A stretch of DNA of 64,000 nt from Microbacterium halotolerans (GCF_003569805.1 NZ_KZ984054.1:124001-188000), one strand, 5' to 3'; shown: positions 46,817 to 56,311, counted from the stretch's first letter. A program made the numbers and translations. Notes: a model not told the origin generated them from the sequence alone.

Positions 46817-49800
46817 ATGACCGTCGAGCCCCGCAGCAAGGCAGTGGACACCGCAGCAACGGCGGCGAGCGGCATCGACCGCGCGCTGGCTGACGAAGCG
46901 ATTGCGCAGGTGCGCATCTGGCTGGAATCCGCGCGCGGCGAGAAGGTCGATGCCGCGGCGAAGAACCTGGCCGGCGTGCTGAGTGACCCGAACGGCCTCG
47001 ATTTCACCGTCGGCTTCGTCGACGGCGTGGTGCAGCCGGAGGATCTGCGCGTCGCGGCCCGCAACTTCCGCAGAGTGTCGCAGAACGTGCCGGGGTTCCT
47101 CCCCGCTCCGCTGCGCGGACTCGTGCGTCTCGGCGGGGCCATGGCAACGACCTTCCCGCAGATCGTCGTGCCGATCGCCCGCAGGGTGCTGCGCGGCATG
47201 GTGCGCCACCTCATCGTCGACGCGAGCGAGTCCAAGCTCGGCCCCGCGCTGGCCAAGGTCGGTGGAGAGGGCACGCGTCTCAACGTCAACCTGCTCGGCG
47301 AGGCCATCCTCGGTCAGCGTGAGGCGGCCAAGCGGGTCGCCGGAACGATCCGGCTCATCGAGCGCGACGACGTCGACTACATGTCGATCAAAGTGTCCTC
47401 GACCGTCGCCCCGCACAGCCTCTGGGCGCACGAACAGGCCGTCGATGAGGCCGTCGACGCGCTCGCACCGGTGTACCGCGCGGCGCTCGCGAACGACACG
47501 TTCCTCAACCTCGACATGGAGGAGTACAAGGATCTCGACCTGACGCTCGACGTCTTCCAACGCATCCTCGATCGCGACGAGTTCCAGGCCGTGCGCGCCG
47601 GCATCGTGCTGCAGGCCTATCTGCCGGACAGCCTCGGCGCCATGATCCGTCTGCAGGAATGGGCCGCGCACCGCGTCGCGAACGGCGGAACGCCTGTGAA
47701 GGTGCGCGTGGTCAAGGGCGCGAATCTGCCGATGGAGCAGGTCGACGCGGAGACCCACGACTGGCCGATCGCCACATGGCCGTCGAAGCAGCACACCGAC
47801 GCGGGCTACAAGCAGGTGCTCGACTACGCGCTCACGCCTGAGCGGATCGCCAATGTCCGCATCGGCATCGCCGGCCACAACCTCTTCGACATCGCGCTCG
47901 CCAAACTGCTCGCCGAGAAGCGCGGCATCCGCATCGAGCCGGGCTCCGGCGTCGAGTTCGAGATGCTGCTCGGAATGGCGACGCAGCAGGCCGCCGTCGT
48001 GCGCCGTGACGTCGGCGAGCTCCTCCTCTACACGCCCGTTGTGCACCCGAACGAGTTCGACGTCGCCATCGCCTACCTGATCCGCCGACTCGAGGAGGGC
48101 GCCAGCTCCGACAACTTCATGTCGGTCGTGTTCGAGATCGACAGCGACGAGCGGCTGTTCCAACGGGAGAAAGAACGCTTCCTCACTTCGATCGAGATGA
48201 TGCCTACCGAGGTTCCGACGCCGAACCGCGTGATGGACCGCTCGCAGCCGCAGCCAGACGGCCCGCGCGGCGAGTTCCGCGGCGCCCCCGACACGGATCC
48301 GGCCGTGGCGGCGAACCGTGACTGGGCAGCGGGGATCCGTGCGCGCATGGAGGCCTCCGAGCTCGGTGAGCAGGCTCTCGAAGACGCGACGATCCGCGAG
48401 TCCGAGGCGCTCGACGCGCTCATCGACGGTGCGGTCTCGGCCGCACAGGAGTGGACCGCGCGGCCGTTGGCCGAGCGGGTGGAGATCCTGCACCGCGCCG
48501 GTGACGCGCTCGAGAAGCACCGTGCCGAGCTGCTCGAGGTGATGGGATCCGAGTGCGGCAAGGTCGTCGAACAGGGCGACCCCGAGGTGAGCGAGGCGAT
48601 CGACTTCGCGCACTTCTACGCGCGCAGCGCCGAGCTGCTCGCAGACGTCGACGGCGCCGTGTACACCTCGGCGAAGGTGACCGCCGTCATCCCGCCGTGG
48701 AATTTCCCCGCAGCGATCCCGGCCGGTGGAGTCCTCGCTGCGCTCGCCGCCGGATCCGCCGTGGTGTTCAAGCCCGCACGCCAGGCGGCGCGCACGGGTG
48801 CCGTCATCGCTGAGGCGCTCTGGGAGGCCGGTGTTCCGCGCGACGTGCTGCGTCTCGTGAAGCTCCAGGAGCGGGAGCTCGGCTCTCGGCTGCTTTCGCA
48901 CCCGTCGGTCGATCAGGCCATTCTCACGGGTGCCTATGAGACGGCCGAACTCTTCCGCTCGTTCCGCCCCGACCTGCCGCTGCTCGCGGAGACGAGCGGG
49001 AAGAACGCCCTCATCGTCACTCCGAGCGCCGATGTCGACCTGGCGGCGAAGGACGCGGCGTACTCGGCCTTCGGGCACGCGGGTCAGAAGTGCTCGGCGG
49101 CGTCGCTCATCGTGCTCGTCGGATCGGTGGCCAAGAGCGAGCGGTTCCGTCGCCAGCTGCTCGACGCGATCGACGGCTACGAGGTCGGCATGCCGTGGAC
49201 CGAGGGTGCGCGCATCGGGCCGATCATCGCCCCTGCCGAGGGCAAGCTGCTGCGCGGCCTGACCGAGCTGGAGCCCGGCCAGACGTGGCTGCTGGAGCCG
49301 AAGCAGCTCGGCGACGCACTGTGGACGCCCGGGCTGCGCGAGGGCGTGAAGCCGGGATCCGAGTTCCACATGACCGAGTACTTCGGGCCCGTCGCGGGAA
49401 TCATCGCCGTGGACACGCTCGAGGAGGCGATCGAGGTCGTGAACGCGGTCGACTACGGTCTCACCTCCGGTCTGCACTCGCTCGACGTCGACGAGATCCA
49501 GCAGTGGCTCGGATCGATCCAGGCGGGGAACGCATACGTCAACCGCGTCATCACCGGTGCGATCGTGCAGCGCCAGCCGTTCGGCGGCTGGAAGAAGTCG
49601 GCTGTCGGTGCCGGCACGAAGGCGGGAGGGCCGAGCTACCTGTTCGGCCTCGGTACGTGGACCGACGCACCCGTGACGGGAGCCGCTCCCAGCGACGCCG
49701 CCGTGCGCCGCGCCGCGGCCGCCGTTCCCGCGGACGACCGCGCATGGCTCGAATCGGCCCTCGGCACCGACATCGCCGCCTGGAACGACGAGTTCGGCGT

Positions 49801-50296
49801 GGCCCGCGACGTGCAGGGCCTCGAGCTCGAGCAGAACGTGCTGCGCTACGTGCCGACGGCCGTCACGGTGCGGTTCGAGGGAACCCGCACCGCAGAGCTC
49901 GTGCGCGTCGTCGCCGCCGGCGTGCGGATCGGCGCCCCGATCACGGTCTCGACCGCCGAGAGCCTGCCGGGCGAGGTGCGGGAGTACCTCACGCAGGCCG
50001 GTGTCACCGCGCGCGTCGAGGAAGCCGACGAATGGGCGGCGCGGGCCGCGTCGTTCACGACGGCGGGAGCGCGGATCCGTCTCATCGGGGGGGCCGCGGA
50101 TCCGATCATCGAGGCGACGAAGGGGGAGCCGAACATCGCGATCTACGGCCACGAGGTCACATCGGCCGGTCGCGTCGAGATGCTGCCGTTCGTGCGCGAA
50201 CAGGCCGTGTCGATCACGGCGCACCGCTTCGGCAACCCTCGCCGCTACGAGGTCCCCGTCGCCGCGGGCGGCGCGAGCGATCTCATCGCCCGCTGA
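46817..50296 (+). CDS. putA: Bifunctional proline dehydrogenase/P5C dehydrogenase PutA
   Basis: Oxidises proline to glutamate in two steps with FAD and NAD; 1159 aa. The proline dehydrogenase barrel (about 60-470) contains YLPDSLGAMIRLQEWAAHR and RVVKGANLPMEQVDAETHDW. The aldehyde dehydrogenase domain (about 510-975) carries VTAVIPPWNFPAAIPAGG, AETSGKNALIV and the catalytic Cys759 in GQKCSAAS. A further 180 residues form a C-terminal domain seen in long PutA proteins. There is no N-terminal ribbon-helix-helix domain, so it is not a self-repressor. The ATG at 46817 follows TGAGGAGAACC. It is divergent from a LysR gene. Confidence 0.95.
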   Translation: MTVEPRSKAVDTAATAASGIDRALADEAIAQVRIWLESARGEKVDAAAKNLAGVLSDPNGLDFTVGFVDGVVQPEDLRVAARNFRRVSQNVPGFLPAPLRGLVRLGGAMATTFPQIVVPIARRVLRGMVRHLIVDASESKLGPALAKVGGEGTRLNVNLLGEAILGQREAAKRVAGTIRLIERDDVDYMSIKVSSTVAPHSLWAHEQAVDEAVDALAPVYRAALANDTFLNLDMEEYKDLDLTLDVFQRILDRDEFQAVRAGIVLQAYLPDSLGAMIRLQEWAAHRVANGGTPVKVRVVKGANLPMEQVDAETHDWPIATWPSKQHTDAGYKQVLDYALTPERIANVRIGIAGHNLFDIALAKLLAEKRGIRIEPGSGVEFEMLLGMATQQAAVVRRDVGELLLYTPVVHPNEFDVAIAYLIRRLEEGASSDNFMSVVFEIDSDERLFQREKERFLTSIEMMPTEVPTPNRVMDRSQPQPDGPRGEFRGAPDTDPAVAANRDWAAGIRARMEASELGEQALEDATIRESEALDALIDGAVSAAQEWTARPLAERVEILHRAGDALEKHRAELLEVMGSECGKVVEQGDPEVSEAIDFAHFYARSAELLADVDGAVYTSAKVTAVIPPWNFPAAIPAGGVLAALAAGSAVVFKPARQAARTGAVIAEALWEAGVPRDVLRLVKLQERELGSRLLSHPSVDQAILTGAYETAELFRSFRPDLPLLAETSGKNALIVTPSADVDLAAKDAAYSAFGHAGQKCSAASLIVLVGSVAKSERFRRQLLDAIDGYEVGMPWTEGARIGPIIAPAEGKLLRGLTELEPGQTWLLEPKQLGDALWTPGLREGVKPGSEFHMTEYFGPVAGIIAVDTLEEAIEVVNAVDYGLTSGLHSLDVDEIQQWLGSIQAGNAYVNRVITGAIVQRQPFGGWKKSAVGAGTKAGGPSYLFGLGTWTDAPVTGAAPSDAAVRRAAAAVPADDRAWLESALGTDIAAWNDEFGVARDVQGLELEQNVLRYVPTAVTVRFEGTRTAELVRVVAAGVRIGAPITVSTAESLPGEVREYLTQAGVTARVEEADEWAARAASFTTAGARIRLIGGAADPIIEATKGEPNIAIYGHEVTSAGRVEMLPFVREQAVSITAHRFGNPRRYEVPVAAGGASDLIAR

Positions 50297-50322
50297 TGCG
50301 GGTCTCGGGTGGTGCGCGCCGA

Positions 50323-50958
50323 TCAGCAGCACGGCAGCAGCACCGCCCGAGGCACGCCGCCGAGCAGCAGCAGCGGATTGACGTAGTCACCGTTCAGGCG
50401 CACGCCGAAGTGGATCGCATCGGGCGGCGCATGTCCGCCGGCTGAGACGGTGCCGACCACGTCGCCTGCCGCGATCGGGTCGCCGGGGGAGAGCGGGCTC
50501 GAAACCGGCTCGAGGGTTGAGACCAGACCGCCGCCGTGGTCGATCGTGACGAGCGGCCGGTCGACCACGGTGCCGGAGAATGCGACCACTCCGGATGCGG
50601 GTGCGCGCACCTCGCCGTCCGCGGACAGATCGATGCCGCGATGCCCAGCGCCGTAGTCATGCGAGGGTGCCGCGAAGCCCGCGATCACCCGCACCGGTGA
50701 GGTGGGCCAGCGCCACGCCTCGTCGGTCGGCACGGTCTCGGTGCCTCCCGACCCGGAGGCGACGGCGATCGACGCTGCGTGCGCAGACGCGGTGGCCGCG
50801 ACCGCTCTGCCGGAACCCGGCTCGCCGTGCGCGGGCGATGTCTCCACGACAAGCAGCACCATGGAGATGAGCACGGCACAGACGGCGGCGGCGACCCTGC
50901 GCGACCATCGGCGCGGCCGCCCGCTGTGGGGCTGTGCTCTGGAGATCCGTCCGCTCAT
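50323..50958 (-). CDS. M23-type peptidoglycan endopeptidase-like secreted protein
   Basis: A 211-aa protein with a signal-anchor helix (about 25-43, VAAAVCAVLISMVLLVVETS) and a C-terminal M23 (LytM) domain. GHRGIDLS gives the HxxxD zinc ligands, but the usual HxH pair is replaced by DAIHFGVRLNG, where only one His remains. This variant is also seen in the actinobacterial protein next to rpsB in mycobacteria (family knowledge). Activity is therefore uncertain. The ATG at 50958 is chosen because it directly precedes the signal-like region; the frame is open upstream to 51129. It is divergent from rpsB. Confidence 0.85.
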   Translation of the reverse strand: MSGRISRAQPHSGRPRRWSRRVAAAVCAVLISMVLLVVETSPAHGEPGSGRAVAATASAHAASIAVASGSGGTETVPTDEAWRWPTSPVRVIAGFAAPSHDYGAGHRGIDLSADGEVRAPASGVVAFSGTVVDRPLVTIDHGGGLVSTLEPVSSPLSPGDPIAAGDVVGTVSAGGHAPPDAIHFGVRLNGDYVNPLLLLGGVPRAVLLPCC

Positions 50959-51112
50959 GCGCCTACACTGCACTGCGACATCCGGGAGCGGAACACCGAG
51001 CCCGCCGCTGTGGACGGCGAACGCGGCGAACCCGTGCCTGTGAGGGGAACGACGACCTACAGCGGTCCGCGCTGACCCCGGGAACGGCGCCGTTCCGGGG
51101 CAGACGACCTGG

Positions 51113-51317
51113 TATGCTTGTGGGAGCATCCCGATGTTCGGGGTGACTTCGCGTGCTCACAGCGAGTCTTCGCGAGGGTCTCGGTCATCCGAGGCTCCGG
51201 CGACGACCGCGGCACATCTCCCTTCGGTCCCTCTGATGAGGGTGGGCGTGTGCCGGGCACCAGGAACAACAACCGCAAGATGGCGCCTCGCGGCGCCGAG
51301 ACTCAAGGAGAACGACC
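51113..51317 (+). promoter_or_regulatory. rpsB promoter-like box and structured leader
   Basis: The 359-bp gap between the M23 gene and rpsB holds a TATGCT -10-like box (51113-51118) and about 200 nt of leader. Hairpins are CCCTC-TGAT-GAGGG (51229-51242) and GGCGCC-TCGC-GGCGCC (51282-51297), the latter just before the AAGGAGAACGACC ribosome binding site. An autoregulatory S2 leader is possible. No gene is seen in the gap. Confidence 0.45.
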
Positions 51318-52256
51318 ATGGCCGTCGTCACCATTCGCCAGCTGCTCGACAGCGGCGTTCACTTCGGACACCAGACCCGCCGGTGGAATCCGAAGGTCAA
51401 GCGCTTCATCCTCACGGAGCGCTCTGGCATCCACATCATCGACCTGCAGCAGTCGCTCGCCTACATCGACGGCGCATACGACTTCGTCAAGGAGACGGTC
51501 GCCCACGGCGGCACGGTTCTCTTCGTCGGCACGAAGAAGCAGGCCCAGGAGGTCCTGGCCGAGCAGGCGACCAGGGTGGGTCAGCCCTACGTCAACGAGC
51601 GCTGGCTGGGTGGTCTGCTGACCAACTTCCAGACCGTCTCGAAGCGCCTCGCCCGGATGAAGGAGCTCGAGGAGCTCGACTACGACAACCCGTCGGAGTC
51701 CAGCTTCACCAAGAAGGAGCTGCTGCTCAAGAAGCGCGAGCTCAACAAGCTGCACAAGTCGCTCGGCGGCATCCGGAACCTGCAGAAGACGCCGTCGGCG
51801 CTCTGGGTCGTCGACGCCAAGCGCGAGCATCTCGCGATCGACGAGGCCAAGAAGCTGGGCATCCCGGTGATCGGCATCCTCGACACCAACGTCGACCCCG
51901 ACGATCTGCAGTACCCGATCCCGGGCAACGACGACGCGATCCGCTCCGTCTCGCTGCTGACGCGCATCATCGCCGACGCCGCGGCTGAGGGCCTGCAGGC
52001 CAAGCACAACCCCGAGGCCGGCGACGCCGAGCCGCTCGCCGAGTGGGAGCAGGAGCTCCTCGCCGGCGACGAGGCGACGACCGAAGCGCCCGCTGAGGAG
52101 ACTCCGGCAGCGGAGACCGCCGAGGCGCCGACCGAGGAGGCCCCCGCAGCGGAGACCGCTGTCGAGGAAGCTCCGGCGACGGAGACCTCTGCGGAGGAGC
52201 CCGCCGTCGAGGCCGCCTCCGCAGAGGCCGACGCCTCCAAGCCCGCAGCCGAGTAA
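51318..52256 (+). CDS. rpsB: 30S ribosomal protein S2 with extended acidic tail
   Basis: Essential small-subunit protein, 312 aa. The core (about 1-235) begins [20 protein letters not shown] and contains the signature [20 protein letters not shown]. The last 75 residues are a low-complexity tail of repeating Ala/Pro/Glu/Thr blocks such as [17 protein letters not shown], which extends beyond typical S2. The ATG at 51318 follows AAGGAGAACGACC. A hairpin without a T run lies between it and tsf. Confidence 0.97.
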   Translation: MAVVTIRQLLDSGVHFGHQTRRWNPKVKRFILTERSGIHIIDLQQSLAYIDGAYDFVKETVAHGGTVLFVGTKKQAQEVLAEQATRVGQPYVNERWLGGLLTNFQTVSKRLARMKELEELDYDNPSESSFTKKELLLKKRELNKLHKSLGGIRNLQKTPSALWVVDAKREHLAIDEAKKLGIPVIGILDTNVDPDDLQYPIPGNDDAIRSVSLLTRIIADAAAEGLQAKHNPEAGDAEPLAEWEQELLAGDEATTEAPAEETPAAETAEAPTEEAPAAETAVEEAPATETSAEEPAVEAASAEADASKPAAE

Positions 52257-52263
52257 TTCTTCT

Positions 52264-52291
52264 GCCTCCGGCGGCCACGGCCGCCGGAGGC
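52264..52291 (+). terminator. Hairpin between rpsB and tsf (attenuator-like)
   Basis: GCCTCCGGCGGC (52264-52275) pairs with GCCGCCGGAGGC (52280-52291) across a CACG loop. There is no T run after it, so it probably attenuates or protects rather than ends transcription. Confidence 0.5.
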
Positions 52292-52323
52292 GCACGAACT
52301 GACTAGAGGGAGAGCCACAACCC

Positions 52324-53151
52324 ATGGCGAACATCAGCATCGCTGACATCAAGACCCTGCGCGAGCAGCTCGGCACGGGCATGGTCGACACCAAGAAGGC
52401 GCTCGAAGAAGCCGAAGGCGACATCGAGAAGGCCACCGAGATCCTGCGCCTGAAGGGTGCGAAGGGCAACGCGAAGCGCGCTGACCGTTCCACCAGCGAG
52501 GGACTGGTCGCCGCGCGTGAGCAGGGCGGCAAGGCCACGCTCATCGAGCTGGCGTGCGAGACGGACTTCGTCGCGAAGAACGACAAGTTCCTCGCCCTGG
52601 CCGACACGGTCGTCGACGCGGTCGCCGCAGTCGGCGCCGAGACGGTCGAGGCGGGCCTTGCTGCGTCCGCAGGCGACAAGACGGTCGATCAGCTGATCAG
52701 CGACGAGGCCGCCATCATCGGCGAGAAGGTCGAGCTCCGCAGGGTCGCGACCCTGTCGGGCGACGCCTTCCAGGTCTACCTCCACCGCACCAGCAAGGAC
52801 CTGCCACCGCAGGTCGGCGTCGTGGTCGCGTACTCGGGTGAGGACGCCGAGACGGCGCGCTCGATCGCGCAGCACATCTCGTTCGCCGACCCGCAGTACC
52901 TCACGCGCGACGAGGTCCCGGCCGATGTCGTCGACAAGGAGCGTGACATCGTCACCGAGATCTCGCGCAACGAGGGCAAGCCCGAGGCCGCACTGCCGAA
53001 GATCATCGAGGGTCGCGTCGGTGCGTTCTTCAAGCAGGTCGTGCTGCTCGAGCAGCCGTTCGCGAAGGACAACAAGCTCTCGATCGACCAGGTCGCGAAG
53101 GACGCCGGCATCACGGTGACCGGCTTCGCACGCTTCAAGGTCGGCGCGTAG
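52324..53151 (+). CDS. tsf: Elongation factor Ts
   Basis: The nucleotide exchange factor of EF-Tu; 275 aa, the usual actinobacterial length. It opens MANISIADIKTLREQLGTGM and has the signature VDTKKALEEAEGDIEKATE. The two core subdomains follow in order (LIELACETDFVAKNDKFLAL is the second signature). It is cotranscribed with rpsB and is followed by a strong terminator. Confidence 0.98.
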   Translation: MANISIADIKTLREQLGTGMVDTKKALEEAEGDIEKATEILRLKGAKGNAKRADRSTSEGLVAAREQGGKATLIELACETDFVAKNDKFLALADTVVDAVAAVGAETVEAGLAASAGDKTVDQLISDEAAIIGEKVELRRVATLSGDAFQVYLHRTSKDLPPQVGVVVAYSGEDAETARSIAQHISFADPQYLTRDEVPADVVDKERDIVTEISRNEGKPEAALPKIIEGRVGAFFKQVVLLEQPFAKDNKLSIDQVAKDAGITVTGFARFKVGA

Positions 53152-53162
53152 GCGACGAAACC

Positions 53163-53197
53163 AAGGGGCCCGGATCCGAGCGATCCGGGCCCCTTTT
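53163..53197 (+). terminator. Rho-independent terminator after tsf
   Basis: AAGGGGCCCGGATC (53163-53176) is perfectly complementary to GATCCGGGCCCCTT (53182-53195), with a 5-nt loop and a short T run. It ends the rpsB-tsf unit. Confidence 0.92.
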
Positions 53198-53269
53198 CGC
53201 GGCCGGATGAAAGCACCATCGGCTACCGTGAGCAGTGGTCGAGAACGCCCCGAATGAGAAGGAATCCAT

Positions 53270-53986
53270 ATGCGCAAAGAGACAGGACGCAGGCGCGTCC
53301 TCCTGAAGCTGTCGGGCGAGGCGTTCGGAGGGGGCACCCTCGGGGTGAATCCGGATGTCGTCGGCCAGATCGCACGCGAGATCGCTGAGGTGACCGACGA
53401 GGTCGAGGTCGCGGTCGTCGTCGGCGGCGGCAACTTCTTCCGCGGCGCCGAACTCAGCCAGCGCGGCATGGAGCGCGGCCGCGCCGATTACATGGGCATG
53501 CTCGGCACCGTGATGAATGCGTTGGCGCTGCAGGACTTCCTCGAGCAGGCAGGCGCAGCCACCCGCGTGCAGTCGGCCATCGAGATGACCCAGGTCGCCG
53601 AGCCCTACATCCCGCTTCGGGCGGAGCGGCACCTCGAGAAGAGCCGCGTCGTCATCTTCGGCGCCGGCGCAGGGATGCCGTACTTCTCGACCGACACGGT
53701 CGCAGCCCAGCGTGCGCTGGAGATCGGCGCTGTCGAAGTGCTCGTCGCCAAGAACGGCGTCGACGGCGTGTACACCGGCGACCCGCGCACCGACCCGTCT
53801 GCGACGAAGCTCGACAGCGTGACCTACTCCGAGGCGCTTCAGCGCGGCCTCAAGGTCGTCGACTCCACAGCATTCAGCCTGTGCATGGACAACGGCATGG
53901 ATATGCGCGTGTTCGGTATGGAGCCCGCGGGCAACGTCACCCGCGCGCTGCGCGGGGAGCAGCTCGGCACGCGCGTCACGTCCTGA
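53270..53986 (+). CDS. pyrH: Uridylate kinase PyrH
   Basis: Phosphorylates UMP to UDP; 238 aa of the amino-acid-kinase fold. [19 protein letters not shown] (phosphate loop) and [14 protein letters not shown] are conserved, as is GTGGMP-like context at [20 protein letters not shown] and DGVYTGDPR. The ATG at 53270 is preceded by AGAAGGAATCC. It is upstream of frr, as in most bacteria, but a TAGACT box before frr allows separate expression. Confidence 0.97.
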   Translation: MRKETGRRRVLLKLSGEAFGGGTLGVNPDVVGQIAREIAEVTDEVEVAVVVGGGNFFRGAELSQRGMERGRADYMGMLGTVMNALALQDFLEQAGAATRVQSAIEMTQVAEPYIPLRAERHLEKSRVVIFGAGAGMPYFSTDTVAAQRALEIGAVEVLVAKNGVDGVYTGDPRTDPSATKLDSVTYSEALQRGLKVVDSTAFSLCMDNGMDMRVFGMEPAGNVTRALRGEQLGTRVTS

Positions 53987-54052
53987 CGCGACCGTGCCCC
54001 GCAGCACCGGACTTCGGCGCCTCTGCGGGCGCGTCCTGCGCGTTCGCACCAG

Positions 54053-54058
54053 TAGACT
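54053..54058 (+). promoter_or_regulatory. -10-like box TAGACT upstream of frr
   Basis: TAGACT lies 30 nt before the GTG at 54089. It is one of the recurrent copies of this hexamer in the window. Confidence 0.45.
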
Positions 54059-54088
54059 CGACTCAGCAACATGACGAATGGAGCCACC

Positions 54089-54643
54089 GTGATCGCGGAT
54101 GTCCTGACAGAAGCAAAGGAGCGCATGGAGCGCGCCGTCGAAGCAGCGAAAGACGACTTCGCCACCGTGCGCACCGGCCGCGCCAACCCGCAGCTCTTCC
54201 AGAAGCTGACGGTGGACTACTACGGTTCCCCGACGCCGCTGCAGCAGCTCGCCTCCATGCAGAACCCCGAGGCGCGCACCCTCATCATCACGCCCTACGA
54301 CAAGACGGCGCTGAAGGCGATCGAGGACGCGATCCGAGCCATGCCGAGTCTCGATGTGAACCCCACCAACGACGGCCACCTCGTGCGCATCACGATGCCG
54401 GAGCTGACCGAGGAGCGCCGCAAGGAGTACGTCAAGCTCGTACGTGCCAAGGGCGAGGACGCGAAGGTCCACGTGCGCGGCATCCGTCGCAAGCTCAAGG
54501 ACGAACTCGACGCCCTCCAGGGCGAGGTCGGCGAGGACGAGATCGCCCGAGGCGAGAAAGAGCTCGACGCGCTGACCAAGACGCACGGCGACAAGATCGA
54601 CGAAGCGCTCAAGCTCAAAGAAGCAGAGCTCCTCGAGGTCTGA
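54089..54643 (+). CDS. frr: Ribosome recycling factor
   Basis: Splits post-termination ribosomes with EF-G. I start it at GTG 54089, which gives [20 protein letters not shown], aligning with the usual family N-terminus (184 aa, the standard length); GGAG lies 5 nt upstream. The in-frame ATG at 54071 would add six residues. The signature [17 protein letters not shown] and the C-terminal helix motif [17 protein letters not shown] are present. cdsA starts 6 nt after the stop. Confidence 0.96.
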   Translation: MIADVLTEAKERMERAVEAAKDDFATVRTGRANPQLFQKLTVDYYGSPTPLQQLASMQNPEARTLIITPYDKTALKAIEDAIRAMPSLDVNPTNDGHLVRITMPELTEERRKEYVKLVRAKGEDAKVHVRGIRRKLKDELDALQGEVGEDEIARGEKELDALTKTHGDKIDEALKLKEAELLEV

Positions 54644-54649
54644 TCCCGG

Positions 54650-55660
54650 ATGTCGCAGGTGCCCGGCGAGGGAGAGGAGTCGTCGCGCGAGGAGCGCGAT
54701 GACTCCTCTCACCGTGCACACGGCGCGCCCTTCGAACAGGCGCGCGACCGGATGGAACACGCGCGCGATCAGATCGAACATGCCAAGGAGCAGTTCGACC
54801 AGGCGAACGAGCGGATCAAGGAGCGCACCGGGCGCGATCTGTTCCTCGCAATCGGTTCGGCGATCGTCATCGGCGTGGTGGTGCTGTGCTCGCTCATCTT
54901 CGTGAAGGCGCTGTTCGTCATCATCGCCGTGCTCGGCGCGGGCGTGGGCGTGCTGGAGCTGGTCCGGGCGTTCCAGCAGGGCGGCAGGCGCGTCGACGTC
55001 GTACCGCAGCTCGCGGCCGTCATGTTCATCCTGCTGCCGGCATATTTCCTCGACGCCTGGGTGCACTGGACGGCGATCTTCCTCGCCATCGCGGTGATCG
55101 TGGTGTGGCGTCTCTGCGCGCAGATGATCGCCCGTGACGGTCGCCCGGCTGGCGATGTCATGCGCGACGTCCTGACGAGCGGATTCATCGCCGTCTACGT
55201 GCCGCTGCTGGCAAGCCTCGCCCTCGCCCTGCTCCGGGAAGAGCGCGGCGAGTTCTGGATCATGACGTTCATCGTCATCGTGATCGTCGCCGACACGGGC
55301 GCATATGCCTCAGGGCTCATGTTCGGCAAGCACAAGATGGCTCCCCGGATCAGCCCGAACAAGACGTGGGAGGGCTTCGCCGGCGCGGCGGTGGCCTCTG
55401 TCGTCGCCGGCGCCCTGCTCGCTCAGTTCCTGCTCGGGCTGCCGTGGTGGTCGGGCACGATCATCGGCGTCGTGCTGTTGGCGACGGCGACGGTGGGGGA
55501 TCTCGGCGAGTCGATGCTGAAGCGCGACCTCGGCATCAAGGACATGAGCGACTGGATCCCCGGGCACGGGGGAGTGCTCGATCGACTCGACAGCATCCTG
55601 CTCTCGGCCGCGGCGGCATTCGCGCTGTACCACGCGCTGACGCCGCTCGGCGTGCTGTGA
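54650..55660 (+). CDS. cdsA: Phosphatidate cytidylyltransferase CdsA
   Basis: An integral membrane enzyme that makes CDP-diacylglycerol from phosphatidate and CTP, the branch point of phospholipid synthesis. About eight hydrophobic helices follow a hydrophilic N-terminus (1-60) rich in REQ-type helical repeats (EHARDQIEHAKEQFDQANER). The conserved signature SPNKTWEGFAGA and, near the end, LKRDLGIKDMSDWIPGHGG are present. Length is 336 aa, longer than the roughly 280 of many homologues because of the N-terminal extension. It follows frr by 6 nt. Confidence 0.95.
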   Translation: MSQVPGEGEESSREERDDSSHRAHGAPFEQARDRMEHARDQIEHAKEQFDQANERIKERTGRDLFLAIGSAIVIGVVVLCSLIFVKALFVIIAVLGAGVGVLELVRAFQQGGRRVDVVPQLAAVMFILLPAYFLDAWVHWTAIFLAIAVIVVWRLCAQMIARDGRPAGDVMRDVLTSGFIAVYVPLLASLALALLREERGEFWIMTFIVIVIVADTGAYASGLMFGKHKMAPRISPNKTWEGFAGAAVASVVAGALLAQFLLGLPWWSGTIIGVVLLATATVGDLGESMLKRDLGIKDMSDWIPGHGGVLDRLDSILLSAAAAFALYHALTPLGVL

Positions 55661-55672
55661 TCCGGCACGTCG

Positions 55673-55678
55673 TAGACT
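55673..55678 (+). promoter_or_regulatory. -10-like box TAGACT upstream of the DivIVA-like gene
   Basis: TAGACT lies 33 nt before the ATG at 55712, right after the cdsA stop. The gene is probably transcribed on its own. Confidence 0.45.
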
Positions 55679-55711
55679 TGCCCCTCTACCCACCACACCC
55701 GAGGACCGGAC

Positions 55712-56311
55712 ATGAGTGAGACCGCGATCATCGATCAGGGCAGCCAGCACGAGCAGCCCGATGGGCGCAAGAAGCTCCCGTTCCCGCTGGCGGAGGGGCG
55801 TGAACGCGGCTATGACCGCGAGCAGGTCGATGCGTTTCTCGCCAGAGCACGTGCAGCCTTCGAAAGCGACGACCGCTCCCTCACCGCGGAGAATGTGAGA
55901 GAGGCGGGCTTCTCTCTCGTCAAGCGCGGCTTCCGGGTGGAGGCTGTCGATCAGGCGCTCGGACGCATCGAGGAAGCGTTCGCCGCGCGCGAGCGCCGCA
56001 TCGCGCTCGACACCGCGGGCGCGAACGTCTGGGTGGACCGCGCGAAGGACGAGGCGCAGGAGATCCTCGACCACCTCGCACGTCCCGCGCGGCACCGGTT
56101 CGCCCGTGTCGGCATGTTCTCGTACGGCTACGCCCCGGCGGAGGTCGACGTGGTCTCCGACCGCGTGGTGGAGTTCCTGCGCTCCGGCGCCCCGCTAGAA
56201 GCTGATCAGGTGCGTCAGGCGGCGTTCCGCATGGTCAGGCGCGGCTACCGCGAGGAGCAGGTCGACGCGCTGCTCGACGCCGTCGTCCGCATCATCCTCG
56301 CCGTCCGCTGA
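55712..56311 (+). CDS. DivIVA-domain protein with tandem duplication
   Basis: A 199-aa protein, distinct from DivIVA at 19977. It consists of two similar halves. The first (about 24-93) contains FPLAEGRERGYDREQVDAFL, then LTAENVREAGFSLVKRGFR. The second (about 130-198) contains FSYGYAPAEVDVVSDRVVEF, then LEADQVRQAAFRMVRRGYRE. Each half carries two GY/GF-x(2-4)-VD motifs, the N-terminal signature of DivIVA domains. There is no long coiled-coil tail. A scaffold or adaptor in polar growth is a reasonable inference but unproven. Confidence 0.82.
   Translation: MSETAIIDQGSQHEQPDGRKKLPFPLAEGRERGYDREQVDAFLARARAAFESDDRSLTAENVREAGFSLVKRGFRVEAVDQALGRIEEAFAARERRIALDTAGANVWVDRAKDEAQEILDHLARPARHRFARVGMFSYGYAPAEVDVVSDRVVEFLRSGAPLEADQVRQAAFRMVRRGYREEQVDALLDAVVRIILAVR

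Noticed and set aside
46763-50332. About 1190-residue open frame on the minus strand across putA
   Set aside because: It mirrors putA in the opposite strand, has biased Asp/Arg/His/Val composition and no recognisable domain. GC-driven artefact.
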